Below, in pieces: positions 49,698-60,249 of a stretch of DNA of 64,000 nt. Location: positions 1 to 64,000 of the forward strand of contig NZ_CP060137.1 in NCBI RefSeq assembly GCF_014235785.1. Reading direction: 5' to 3'. Position numbers and translations under genes: made by a program. Within the stretch, counting starts at the first letter, position 1. Each line of letters opens with the position of its first letter. A model generated the notes under the pieces. It was not told where the DNA came from, made no database searches, and saw only the letters and a list, made by a program, of their open reading frames with translations. The DNA comes from Bacillus sp. PAMC26568. Lineage in GTDB: Bacteria > Bacillota > Bacilli > Bacillales > Bacillaceae.

Positions 49698-52600
49698 ATG
49701 AAAGCTCATCTAATCCACATGCGAGATAAGCTAAACAATATAAATAAACGCAATCGTTCTATTCGCTTGTTGAAGATCTATCAAAAATGGAGCTTTGACA
49801 TGGTAGCGCTAAATAGCACTGAGGATAATGAAGATGCACAATCTATTGTAAGCAAAATAGCTCAACAGAAAACAAAAGGCAAGATTACCTTATTGAATCC
49901 GTCTCTAGATGACGAAAAATCTATGGTTTTATCAAAAAAACTAACTGATTTGTATCGTCAAATCAAAGCCATGGAAGATGAAACTGGTGTGCATGACTTC
50001 TATTTAGGATATCCCTTTCTCTCAGGTACTCTTCTAGATGGAACCTTTATTCAAGCCCCGCTTTTCTTGTACCCTATTCGATTGGAAAAAGATAATATCG
50101 CACGGCAAAGATGGGTCCTGCAAATTGAGGAAGGTGGTCCTCAGTTAAATAGGACACTCTTTTTAGCATTGAAAAAATTAAACAAATTAGGCTTCTCAGA
50201 GGAAATTTTTGAAGAGGCGGTATCCATTGCAAGCTCGATGGACTTTGTTAAATAAAGGGTTTTCTTGAAAAACATCAGTTGAATGTTCAATTTAACGAGA
50301 CCGGCTTAGGCAGGTTAACCGAATATAAGGCACAAGATATTCCCGAACTAGCCAATCTTACACTGCTGGAAAATGCGGTTATTGGTGATTTTCCACAAGG
50401 CGGCTCTTCCATCGTTCGTGATTACGATGAATTAATTACCCTTTCTGAAACTAGTTCACTTTCCTTAGTAGGAGAGATGATTCGTTCAGAAGTTGATCTT
50501 TCCATTGAAGCAGGTGTGCTAACTAATGGAATGGAGGAAATTGAAGAAGCTAGTAAAAAAGAGGACGTATTAAACCTATTACAAACAGACGGTTCTCAAG
50601 AAGAAATTATGCGAGAAGCTCTTTATCAAAAGGGATTGGTCGTTCACGGACCCCCAGGAACAGGAAAATCTCAGGTTATTGTCAATCTTATCACGGATGC
50701 GCTCCATCGGAAGAAAAAGATACTGGTTGTTTGTCAAAAGCGTGCTGCATTAGATGTTGTTTATCATCGGTTGAGCGGTTTGGGGCTTAATGACCATGTT
50801 GCTCTGGTACATGATGAAAAAGTCGATCGCAAACTACTTTATCAAAAGATTTCAACTGTATTAGAACAAAACGAAGTACAGTTTGCGGAAACTGTAGAAA
50901 AACTGATCGCAGTTACTTCCCGTTTAAATAATCAAGAAATATTACTAAATATAATTGCTAAAGCACTTTATGAAACGCAGCCGCATGGATTTAAATTATA
51001 TGAACTTTATGGTTTTTCAAATCCAGTAACTGATACGAATAAAATTATTTCCTTAAACAGTGTACTAAATCGTCTAACGAGAGACTCTTTACGGGATATG
51101 ACAGACGCTGTGTACACATATGGAGAGTGGTACGAACGATTCGGACAAGAAATGTATCCATTACGTCATCGAAAGAGTTTTGCGGCATTCGATATGAAAG
51201 CGAAATTAGAAGCGATTGAAACGTTAGAAGGACTAATTCATAAAGCAAAACAAGCTGCAGATTATATTAAAGAGCTGGATATCGAAAAGATTACACCTGC
51301 TTACACATGGGAAGTGCAGCATCGGTTAGATAAAATCTATCCCGATCTAGATGAAAATCAAAAGCGTACACTCCAAGGGCTTCGAATTTTCTGGTGGACA
51401 ACGATTACAGGAAAATCAATCATCGAAGAAATTATGAGCGGTGAAAAGTTTAAAGGAACGAGTTCCACAGAGTGGATAAAGATAAAACAGTCCTTGAAGA
51501 TTATGCATGATTTAGGGAATTTAACGAAAGCTATGGCAGACGAAATAAGTTCCTTATCTACATTTATGCAAGAGGAACAGGTGAAAAAATTACAAGACCG
51601 TGTTGCAGAAGGAGACGTTCCATTAAAAGAATTGGATCTTTATTTAGAATATATTCATCGTGATTTCGATGATCTGAAATTAATGGATTTATTTTGGAAA
51701 CTAGCACATGATGATGTGAAGATTGTGATCAATGCCCTGCAGAAAAAAGATTCTAATACAGAGAAGTCTTTGTCTGAATTTTGGGTTGATATTCTTAAGA
51801 ATTCAGCATATATTCACTGGATTGATCAAATCGAGGCAAAATATCCAGACGTGCAGAAAATTTCTACAAATGAGTTTGGAAGAATACGCGAATCGTTTGC
51901 AAATCTATTAGAAGAAAAACGACAAGTAGCTGCAGAATATTTAGTACATGAGCTAACAAATAAAGTAAAGACTGTTCAACATGCTCAAGGCAAGTCGACA
52001 AAAGAGTTAAAACACCAGACAGGGAAAAAGAGAATGATCTGGCCTCTCCGCAAACTAGTTAATGACTTCGCGGATAAGGGGCTGGTTGATATTTTGCCGG
52101 TTTGGCTGTCCTCTCCAGAAATGGTGTCCTCTATTTTTCCTTTATCCGAGGGATTATTCGACGTCGTTATCTTTGATGAAGCCTCTCAGTTAACAGTGGA
52201 AAGCGGGATGCCTTCTGTTTACCGAGGTAAACAGATAGTTGTAGCCGGAGATGAAAAGCAGCTGCCCCCTTCCAATATGTTTCGAGCAAGATACGCAGAT
52301 GAAGAAGATGAGGAAGAAGCGAAATTTGACACGGATGAATCTGTTAGCTTGTTAAATCTAGCGAAACGACGGTTTCCAGAAAAGATTCTACAATGGCATT
52401 ACCGCTCTAAATATGAAGAGCTAATTAATTTTTCAAATCATGCTTTCTATAACGGTTATGTTCAAATTGCTCCAAACGTTACGCCATTTAAAGAACCACC
52501 TGCAATAGTCTGGAAAAAGGCAGATGGCAGATGGCTCAACCAATCAAACGAGATAGAAGCATTGGAAGTCGTTACGCAGTTAAAACATATGCTCCAAAAA

Positions 52601-53460
52601 CAGTCTGGTAAAACATTAGGAATCATTACCTTTAACGCGAAACAGCAATCCAAAATACTAGATGTGATTGATCAAGTAGCTGCAGAAGATGAAGAATTTA
52701 GAACTCTTTATAATGAATTAATGTCTCGTGAACTAGATGAACGGTTATTTGTAAAAAATATTGAAAACGTACAAGGTGATGAACGAGATATTATTATCTT
52801 TTCCATAGGCTATGCCAAAAACGAAGAAGGCAAAGTATACAATCGGTTTGGGTCACTCAACCAAAGAGGCGAGAAAACCGATTAAATGTTGCGGTTACAC
52901 GTGCTAAAGAAGGGATTATTGTAGTTTCCAGTATTGAGCCAGAAGACTTAAATGTAGCCAACTCCACAGAACGAGGACCAAAGCTTTTAAAATCTTATTT
53001 AAAGTATGCAAAAGCCGTTTCTGAAAGAAAGATAGAAGGCATCCAAGCTGTTATTCAAGAAGTCAACGAAGCAGTAAGCACACATGCTGTACAACAAAGC
53101 CTTCATTTTGATTCTCCATTTGAAGAGCAAGTATATCAACAGCTTCGTAGTTTAGGATATCAAGTTACTACGCAAGTTGGAATGTCAGGCTATCGAATTG
53201 ATATGGCCGTCGTTCATCCAAATGATCGTTCCAAATACATTCTTGGGGTTGAATGTGATGGGGCAATGTACCACAGTTCCCCCAGTGCGAGGGAACGTGA
53301 CGTTTATCGTCAAAGGTATTTGGAGGTAAGAGGCTGGAAAATAGAAAGAATTTGGAGCAGGAACTGGTGGAAGAACCCATCCAATGAAATTGAGCGGATT
53401 GATCAGAAAATAAAAGAGCTTGTTCAAAAAGAAGCAAAAAAGAGTACCTTGAAGGTTTAG
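49698..53460 (+). pseudogene. Superfamily 1 helicase-nuclease fusion with two frameshifts
   Basis: Three consecutive frames together encode about 1250 residues. The N-terminal frame (to 50255) is DUF4011-like (HMRDKLNNINKRNRSIRLLK). The second frame carries helicase motifs I (HGPPGTGKSQVIVNLI), II (VVIFDEASQL), III (VVAGDEKQLPPS), IV (LQWHYRSKYEELINFSN) and V (NIENVQGDERDIIIFS). The third carries motif VI (RLNVAVTRAKEGIIV) and a C-terminal Vsr-like nuclease (GYRIDMAVVHPNDRSKY, LGVECDGAMYHSS, RGWKIERIWSRNWW). Adding one base near 50250 (VKIKGFLEKHQL) and one near 52871 (NQRGGENRLNVAV) restores a single frame. Helicase-nuclease fusions of this kind are often anti-phage proteins. Here it appears inactivated unless the breaks are sequencing errors. 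Confidence 0.75.
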
Positions 53461-53529
53461 TAACTGTGTCCTTATTTACGTTGTATTGATTAGGCGGTAG
53501 TTTAATAGAAAAACAGGGAGTGGTTTCAA

Positions 53530-54753
53530 ATGAACCCAATGCTGCAAATGGGTGGAAATACAGTGTTAAGTTCCCCAAAAGGATATGTGACGGTGAGCTA
53601 TGATCGGTCTAATTTGATAGATATTTCTTTAACTGCATTCCTTTTAACTGATTCAGATAAAGTACAAGGGGACAGCGGGATTATTTTTTATAATCAGCCG
53701 GAGAGCCCTTCTGGTGTTGCAACTCTGTTGCCGTCTGAGAATGCGGGGAATACGGTCGTACATAACCTTCGCTTTGATATGAGCAAAGCGCCTGCTGGGA
53801 TAAGCAAAATAGCCATTACTCTCACAGAGGATAACCACACGGGGTTTTCGAATGTAAGGAATTTAAAAGCCCAGTTAGGCTCGGGTGATACGGTGATCGA
53901 GTTAACTCCCTCCAATTTTTCAAAGGAAAATGGGATTGTGGTTTTAGAGTTATATGTGAGGAATGGCCAGACAAAGGCAAAATCCATCTGGCGCGGTTTT
54001 GATTCCGGGCTTGAGGGTTTATGTAAGAATTACGGTGTGGAAGTGGAACCGGAAGAAGGAACTAAGCCATCCGAACCGAAACCGGTTCAAAAGCAGCCCT
54101 TCAAAGAACCTGAAAAGGCTCCGCCTGTTCCTGAAAATAAGATCATCCTAGAAAAGGTAAAGGGTAAGATCAATCTCGAAAAAGGGCAAAAGCCGGTGAT
54201 CATTGAAAAAACACCGGAAATTACGGCTACGGTGTCCTGGAAGACTGGAACTGATTATGATATCTATGCGTTAGTCTATACGAAGGATGGCAAGCAGATC
54301 GATGTAGCGATGTTTGGGGCAGGCGGAACACCTCCGCTCAGAAGGTTTGCCAACGGAGCAGTGGAACATATGGGAGATGTCGGGAGGGATAACCGGTCAA
54401 CGAAGACAGAAGTGATTAAATTAAGGTTAACTAACGATATCCTAGCAGTCGTGCCTGTCGTTTACTCTGCCCAGTCTAACGGAACGGGTTCCTTCTACAG
54501 ATACAAGGTGTCGATGAGCATCGATAATCATAATGGAACCTCCGTTACGATCTCCGCCAAACATGCCAATGACAACGACCGGATCTATACCTGTGTGCCG
54601 GGAATCCTTCATAACAAGCCGGATGGAGTGATCATTAGTCCGCTGGAGCTGTATAGTTTCCCGAACTCAGAGTATAGGCCTAAACTTAGGATGGGACCAT
54701 CTAATATGGTAGAAGTAGTAATGGATGCAGGTCCGATAAATGATTACAAATAA
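53530..54753 (+). CDS. TerD-family protein with two TerD-like domains
   Basis: A 407-residue protein. The N-terminal half (1-175) is a TerD domain (KGYVTVSYDRSNLIDISLTA, GDSGIIFYNQPESPSG, LTEDNHTGFSNVRN). A Pro/Lys-rich linker (PSEPKPVQKQPFKEPEKAPP) follows. The C-terminal half is a second, more diverged TerD-like domain (TATVSWKTGTDYDIYALV, AVEHMGDVGRDNRST). TerD proteins bind calcium and belong to tellurite/stress and phage-response clusters. No other ter gene is in view. ATG 53530 follows AGGGAGTGG. The gene is intact, unlike its neighbours. Confidence 0.82.
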   Translation: MNPMLQMGGNTVLSSPKGYVTVSYDRSNLIDISLTAFLLTDSDKVQGDSGIIFYNQPESPSGVATLLPSENAGNTVVHNLRFDMSKAPAGISKIAITLTEDNHTGFSNVRNLKAQLGSGDTVIELTPSNFSKENGIVVLELYVRNGQTKAKSIWRGFDSGLEGLCKNYGVEVEPEEGTKPSEPKPVQKQPFKEPEKAPPVPENKIILEKVKGKINLEKGQKPVIIEKTPEITATVSWKTGTDYDIYALVYTKDGKQIDVAMFGAGGTPPLRRFANGAVEHMGDVGRDNRSTKTEVIKLRLTNDILAVVPVVYSAQSNGTGSFYRYKVSMSIDNHNGTSVTISAKHANDNDRIYTCVPGILHNKPDGVIISPLELYSFPNSEYRPKLRMGPSNMVEVVMDAGPINDYK

Positions 54754-55377
54754 AGTAGAAACATCTTAAAAAAGCGGACTTACCCAGTATACTGAACTGT
54801 AACCCGAATAATGGACACTTATAAAAAAGTCCCTTATTCGGGTTTTTTGTGTTCTTTTGCAATAAACCCGTTATATCACACCATCAGTAGACGACATTTC
54901 CAAATTGGCCAGTAGCTATGAAATAAATGCTCTCCAGTAACTATTAGGCTAATCGATCATTGACAGCCAACAGACGGTAAAGGACAAGCTGAAGATATTT
55001 TTGGAGGAAAACAAGCTGATGAAATCATGGTAATTACTATGAAAAAGGCCCTTCTGTATAAAATACAGAAGGGCTATTTTTTTATGGTGATCAAGAAACT
55101 AGCAACTTATCTTTACTTATCATCGTTTAATACGTGCAAGCAAAAATCTAGATCAACCTGTAGATGGTTCAGCATAAGTTTCTGTCTTTTTGACAATCCA
55201 TTTCCTTTATAGCATTGGATATTTCTTCATGTTCATCAATTAGGAAGGGACATTGGAAGGAAATTAGTGATAGAGAAATACAAAGACTTCAAAATTTCGG
55301 TATTTTACCCCCATAATCCTTTTCGTATTAATCGTATTTTTATAATACGATCATACATAAAACATAAGGGGAATTAT
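54754..55377. other. Gap with two terminators and a gene scrap
   Basis: No full gene. A hairpin AACCCGAATAA/TTATTCGGGTT with T6 (about 54795-54847) can end the TerD gene. A 26-codon scrap reading QQTVKDKLKIFLEENKLMK ends at 55033. A perfect hairpin GCCCTTCTGTA/TACAGAAGGGC with T7 follows at 55045-55083. The end of the gap should contain the promoter for the repeat-rich secreted protein (TATAATAC near 55340). Confidence 0.6.
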
Positions 55378-56102
55378 ATGGAAAAACTAACCAAGGGAGC
55401 CCTTGCTATGGTATTAGCGGGATCTGTTACGTTTTCTGTCACCAACGCGTTGTTAGTCGATGAATCTTCTAAACGATTAACAAAAGATAATGCTTTAATT
55501 ATATCCGGAGTCCAAAAAAAGCGGAAATTGACCATGAAGAAAAAACGGTGAAAGATCAAACGCCAACATCTAATGTGAAAGACGGTCAAACGAAAATTTC
55601 TCATGATATTCCTGCTTCCCAAGAGGCTTTTAAAAATAGAGACAAGAGTGATATTGCTATAGCAGACATTCAACAGGATATGGAAAAAATCAGCAAGAGT
55701 ACTACAACAAATCCTGCTGTAAAAAAGGTAACTGTGACAAGTATAAAAGCACCAACGAGAACAACTGCATCCAAGGCGACCGGAACTAAAGCAACAAGTG
55801 TAACCACAAAGCCTGAGGCAACAACGAAACCTGCGACAAGTCCAAAAGCACCAACGAGAACGACTGCATCCACAGCGACGGGAACTAGTTCAACAAGTGC
55901 AGCTGCAAAGCCTGAAGCACCAACGAAGCCTGCGACAAGCCCAAAAGCACCAACGAGAACGACTGCACCCACGCCGACGGGAACTAATTCAACAACTGCA
56001 GCCACAACAACAGCCAACCGTGGACAACAAGTTTCTACAGCCGCACAAGAAAAGGCTGCGAGTCTTCGGGATCAAAAAGGAAACAACGGAAAGGAAATGT
56101 AA
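55378..56102 (+). pseudogene. Thr/Pro/Ala-rich secreted repeat protein with a poly-A frameshift
   Basis: Frame 1 starts at ATG 55378 behind AAGGGGA and encodes a signal-like N-terminus (KLTKGALAMVLAGSVTFSVT) but ends at 55551. The second frame continues the sense (AEIDHEEKTVKDQTPTSN) to 56102. The switch falls at an A7 run (55514-55520); eight A would fuse both parts into about 240 residues. The C-terminal half has three 33-residue repeats with APTRTTA and KPEA(P/T)TKPATSPK, encoded by 99-bp tandem DNA repeats starting near 55745, 55844 and 55943. Function unknown; it may coat the cell or spore surface. It could be an on/off phase-variable gene rather than a dead one. Confidence 0.65.
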
Positions 56103-56109
56103 TTCTTTC

Positions 56110-56143
56110 AAAAAGGGTCACCAAAAGAAGGTGATCCTTTTTC
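56110..56143 (+). terminator. Terminator after the repeat-rich gene
   Basis: Arms AAAGGGTCACC and GGTGATCCTTT (one mismatch), followed by TTCTG. Confidence 0.65.
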
Positions 56144-56157
56144 TGTTCTAAATTATA

Positions 56158-56190
56158 TAAAAAAAGGCCTTCCCCAAGTGGGAAAGACCT
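56158..56190 (-). terminator. Terminator of the GH18-CE4-GT2 gene
   Basis: On the minus strand AGGTCTTTCCC pairs imperfectly with GGGGAAGGCCT, followed by TTTTTTTA, 15 nt past the stop codon. Confidence 0.7.
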
Positions 56191-56204
56191 GTGCGAAGTT
56201 TCCA

Positions 56205-59200
56205 TTAGATAGTTTCCTTAACCTCCACAATAGAGGTTTCCTGAGTTACATTACCTTTTCGTTTTAGTTTATTCCAACCAACGGTTACTCCCTTTATTGC
56301 CGAGAAGATGGATTTTATCACCACATAAGTCATAAGCTGTTTGTACAAGATACGTTGCAGAAACAATGAATGTAGTGGTTTAGGACTTTCTTTCTCCAAA
56401 CGAAACGCATATAGTGAAGTAAAGAAATCCAGCAAGTAAAATAGAATAAACACTATAACTGCAATTTCAGGCTGTGTGTTAAAAAGGGCTATAATGAACA
56501 ATATATCTGCAAGAGGAGATATTGTTTGATAAATATATTGGAAAAGCCACATGTTTGGAAGGGCGATATATCCTAATGAGTTATGTTTTTTATTGAATAA
56601 AGCCCCACGATGTTTCCATAAGCATTGTAACGTACCATAAACCCATCGGTAACGCTGTTTTGCCAAACTTTTAATATCTTCAGGCACTTCTGTAAAGGCA
56701 TAAGCCTTTTCTTCAAATTCAATCTTTTTCCCATTGCGCAAAAGAGTAAGAGTGATATCGGTATCCTCTGCGAGTGTATCCTCTTTAAAGAATCCAACTT
56801 CTTCTACCGCCGTCTTTCTCCATGCACCGATCGCACCTGGTACAACCGTTATGCAATTGAGAGCTGCAAAGGCCCTTCTCTCTAGGTTAAAGCCTGTTAC
56901 ATATTCGATATGCTGCCAGTTTGTGAGGAGGTTCCCCCTATTGCCGACCTTTACATTACCCGAAACAGCAGCAACATTTTCATTATTAAAATGGTTAACA
57001 AGCAATGAGATGGCATTTTTAGCGATGAGAGTATCAGCATCAAGTGTAACCACAATTTCCCCTTTTGCGTCTTTAATGCCAAGATTAACAGCGGAAGATT
57101 TTCCTCCATTCGTTTTTTTAATTAATCTGACGAGTGGATGGTTTGCATATGTTTCTTGAACCATAACAGCAGTTTGATCCTTTGATCCATCGTCAATAAT
57201 CAGTATCTCGAAGGCGGGGTAATCGCTGGATAAAATAGAATTAACTGTTTTGCAAATTACTTTTTCCTCGTTATAGGCAGCAATAACGACACTGACAAAA
57301 GGTGTAAAGCTAGGGTCTATCTGGGTCTCTTTATACCTTTTTACCTGTTTTCTAGAAAGGAAAATGAAGATAGCCAGCCGCAAGATTCCTAAAAGGATAG
57401 CTGAGTAGAACAGGAAGCTTATTCCCAATTGCCAGCCTTGCATGACCTTGAATACAGCCTTGTCATAGACCGAATAAGGGCTGTTCTGATCAGCAGGGGG
57501 CATAATCTGACTTTTACTTTTTTCAATTAGATCAGCAATGGTGGTAAATGTGTAGCCGCGATTTTTAAGTTCTTTAATAATTATAGGCAGGGCTTTTACA
57601 GTGTTAGAACGGTCACCACCAGCATCGTGCAGCAAAATCACATTTCCTTCTGACAGCTGATCCAATACCCGATTGACAATTTCATTACTAGAAAGTTTTT
57701 GCCAATCGCCAGAGTCAATCGATTTATCAACCATGGTATAACCCATTTCCTGTGCTTGCAATATAGGCACCTGTTGGCTCTTTTTGCCCAGTTCCGTATC
57801 CGACACATAAGGCGGGCGGAAAAGGGTCATCGCATGGCCTGTAATTTCTTGAAATAGACGTTGATTTGCATTTAGTTCCATTCTCAAGCGAGATGGCGTA
57901 ATGGATGAAATATCAGGATGGGTAAATGTATGGTTGCCTATTTCATGGCCTTCCTTATTTATCCTTTTAACCAATTCTGGATGCATCAAAGCATTCTCTC
58001 CAACAATAAAGAAGGTCCCTTTAATATGATTTTTGTCCAAAATGTCCAATATTTGTGGTGTATAGGTTGGATCTGGACCGTCATCAAAGGTAAGGACAAC
58101 TTCCTTCTTTTGGGATTTTCCATACCGGGCCATCTCAAAAGGCTTTGGTAATTTATCATAGGTTTCAGTTTGTACCAACCCACTTGAATCCAATTGAATC
58201 GTTCTTTCGCCTTTTTCGGATGGAGTAACTTTTAAAATCTCCCCGGCACCTGTATAGAGGCCAGATTCAGGACTTTCCACGGTTTTAAGGGCATTGGATG
58301 GATTAAGGATAACCTCTGGTTTGTTAATGTATTTCCAGATAGAAGGATCTTCCGAACCGAGACGCCAAAGCGCTATTCCTCTTGAGCCGCTATCTATTGC
58401 CAACTTCATTTGATTATAAAATGTAGCAGCATCTAAAAACCAAACAATATGGTTTTTTCCGTTTTTCTTGTATCGTAAATAAGGGTTGCCTGTTTCCTTA
58501 TTCCAATGGATTTTGAGATTGGTTCCACTGCCCAATTCCAAGATATCACGGAACGTCATGTCAACTGCGGGCTTGCTGGAGTTTTCTTCCCAATCGTAAC
58601 CGTAGCTTCCTAAACTCACAATCAATTTTTCGGAAGGAATATTGAGTTGGTTTAAACTCTCTTTCACCCAATCATTTGGAGCTACAGGTCCAGGGTTACT
58701 CATGGAGTGGTGCTGGTCATATAGCATGACAATCATTCGGTCTGTGCTTTTTGCTAAAGCTTCATAGTCAAAACTATTGTTATTCGGCGGGACATCCATT
58801 GTGACCATAAAGCCATGTTGATGAAATGCTTTATCAACTTTATTCATGAATCGATTGAAATGATCTCTGTCATTTGGATTGATATCTTCAAAATCTATAT
58901 TAATCCCGTCAAAGTCATTCATTCTCACATAAGACAGCATATTTTTAATAAAACGGTCTTCAGCACCGGGAGTAGTAAATAACCGATGCAGTATATCGCC
59001 ATCCCACTTATTTTTGTTAAAATTGCTAACTAATGGAAGGATCATAATATCATGTTCTTTTGCCTCTGTAACAATAGACCTGTCAATGCTTGTTTTAAGG
59101 GTAAGGTCAGGCGTTAGCTGCATCCACTCGGGCACTAATGTTGTAATAGAATCTATATTTTTATTGAAAGACGCTTTACTGTTTTTATCCCAATTGACAT

Positions 59201-59912
59201 AAAAACCATAAACTTCTTGTTTGCTATCAATTTGTTTTCGGTTCAATCGCCCCATACTATTTTGTATAGGAGGGGAAGGGTTCGATTTTTGAACCTGCGA
59301 AGCAAGCTCTTCTTCATTGAAACTTGTATTAATCGGCTCAATCCCGCTCTCTACTTTGCTCTTATTGTGCAATTGCAGTTCTGTGAATACTGGGTTAGTA
59401 TTAATGCTTTCAATAAAAAAAGTTGAAACTAAAACAATTAATCCAGCAAAGCCTACCCCCATTCTTCTAATAATGGACCAGCGTCTTTTTGAAGGATCAA
59501 GGAAAACATGTTCTTGATTTCGCTCCCTTTTTTTCACACCTAAATTGTAAAACCAGTGGAAGAAAAAGTAGCAGACAAGGCCAATCAAGCCTCCAAAGGC
59601 CCCTGATACAAGGATTTTTGAAGATTGTATTTTAGTTTTGAGCTCAGAAAATAGCCAGTAATCTTCCATTTCAAGTAAATCTAGAAGGGGTAAATCACGA
59701 ATATTAGGAATAAAAATAGTAATCAACGTTCCAAGGAATAAGGCGATGATATTAAGACGAAACAAAAGTGAAAAAGCAAGTAATAATGGAATTCTTAAAC
59801 TATCTAAAGGTAAAAAGGCCAGAAAAAAACCAAGTGTGCTCGCAACCGCTCCTGCATTTCCAGTGACAGGTGCAAACAATGATCTGACAATCCACCTAAA
59901 AACTCGATTCAC
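56205..59912 (-). CDS. Fused GH18-like hydrolase / polysaccharide deacetylase / GT2 polysaccharide synthase
   Basis: A 1235-residue membrane protein. N-terminal hydrophobic region (about 20-170, resembling DUF2062, FRLNIIALFLGTL). GH18/YaaH-like domain about 235-540 with DGINIDFED (335-343). NodB-type CE4 deacetylase about 600-790 with TFDDGP (608-613), HTFTH (661-665), RPPY (699-702) and LLHDAGG. A membrane helix (about 830-852). Then a processive GT2 domain with DDG (907-909), DAD (958-960), EDTD (1049-1052) and QRYRW (1086-1090), and C-terminal membrane helices. This combines in one chain what PgaB (CE4 plus GH18-like) and PgaC (GT2) do for poly-N-acetylglucosamine, so I infer synthesis and partial deacetylation of a beta-1,4 or beta-1,6 GlcNAc polymer. 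GTG 59912 follows GAGGAGGAATCTAT. Intact in a decayed island. Confidence 0.88.
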   Translation of the reverse strand: MNRVFRWIVRSLFAPVTGNAGAVASTLGFFLAFLPLDSLRIPLLLAFSLLFRLNIIALFLGTLITIFIPNIRDLPLLDLLEMEDYWLFSELKTKIQSSKILVSGAFGGLIGLVCYFFFHWFYNLGVKKRERNQEHVFLDPSKRRWSIIRRMGVGFAGLIVLVSTFFIESINTNPVFTELQLHNKSKVESGIEPINTSFNEEELASQVQKSNPSPPIQNSMGRLNRKQIDSKQEVYGFYVNWDKNSKASFNKNIDSITTLVPEWMQLTPDLTLKTSIDRSIVTEAKEHDIMILPLVSNFNKNKWDGDILHRLFTTPGAEDRFIKNMLSYVRMNDFDGINIDFEDINPNDRDHFNRFMNKVDKAFHQHGFMVTMDVPPNNNSFDYEALAKSTDRMIVMLYDQHHSMSNPGPVAPNDWVKESLNQLNIPSEKLIVSLGSYGYDWEENSSKPAVDMTFRDILELGSGTNLKIHWNKETGNPYLRYKKNGKNHIVWFLDAATFYNQMKLAIDSGSRGIALWRLGSEDPSIWKYINKPEVILNPSNALKTVESPESGLYTGAGEILKVTPSEKGERTIQLDSSGLVQTETYDKLPKPFEMARYGKSQKKEVVLTFDDGPDPTYTPQILDILDKNHIKGTFFIVGENALMHPELVKRINKEGHEIGNHTFTHPDISSITPSRLRMELNANQRLFQEITGHAMTLFRPPYVSDTELGKKSQQVPILQAQEMGYTMVDKSIDSGDWQKLSSNEIVNRVLDQLSEGNVILLHDAGGDRSNTVKALPIIIKELKNRGYTFTTIADLIEKSKSQIMPPADQNSPYSVYDKAVFKVMQGWQLGISFLFYSAILLGILRLAIFIFLSRKQVKRYKETQIDPSFTPFVSVVIAAYNEEKVICKTVNSILSSDYPAFEILIIDDGSKDQTAVMVQETYANHPLVRLIKKTNGGKSSAVNLGIKDAKGEIVVTLDADTLIAKNAISLLVNHFNNENVAAVSGNVKVGNRGNLLTNWQHIEYVTGFNLERRAFAALNCITVVPGAIGAWRKTAVEEVGFFKEDTLAEDTDITLTLLRNGKKIEFEEKAYAFTEVPEDIKSLAKQRYRWVYGTLQCLWKHRGALFNKKHNSLGYIALPNMWLFQYIYQTISPLADILFIIALFNTQPEIAVIVFILFYLLDFFTSLYAFRLEKESPKPLHSLFLQRILYKQLMTYVVIKSIFSAIKGVTVGWNKLKRKGNVTQETSIVEVKETI

Positions 59913-60174
59913 ATAGATTCCTCCTCATAGGTGTAGTGTCGAAAAATGTATAACTATTTTTAATAAATTGATTTTATACAATTAAAATCTTATAAATATT
60001 AACAGTATTTATCCTAAACGTCGCATTTCCAACGGACTTTCGACAAAAAATGAATAACAACAAAATCTTAGATAGCTATTTTAAGATTTTGGGGGTAGAC
60101 CGATAAATATTTTTAATTTTAAATGGTAATTAATTATGATTAGAGGTTTTTATGTAAAAGGGTGAGGTGTAAAT

Positions 60175-60249
60175 ATGAAAAGAAACGGTGCATATAAAAA
60201 TGCACTATCCTTTTTCATACTATCTTCTAAAACTAAGAGGAAAAAGTAA
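60175..60249 (+). CDS. Possible 24-residue peptide
   Basis: ATG 60175 after GGTGAGGTGTAAAT opens a 24-codon frame: MKRNGAYKNALSFFIL, then SSKTKRKK and stop. It is basic at both ends with a hydrophobic centre. The ribosome site is good, but nothing else supports it. It lies just before att4. Confidence 0.3.
   Translation: MKRNGAYKNALSFFILSSKTKRKK

Noticed and set aside
55670..56017. A 115-codon minus-strand frame rich in Val and Ala
   Set aside because: It is the antisense of the 99-bp repeat region and has no ribosome site.
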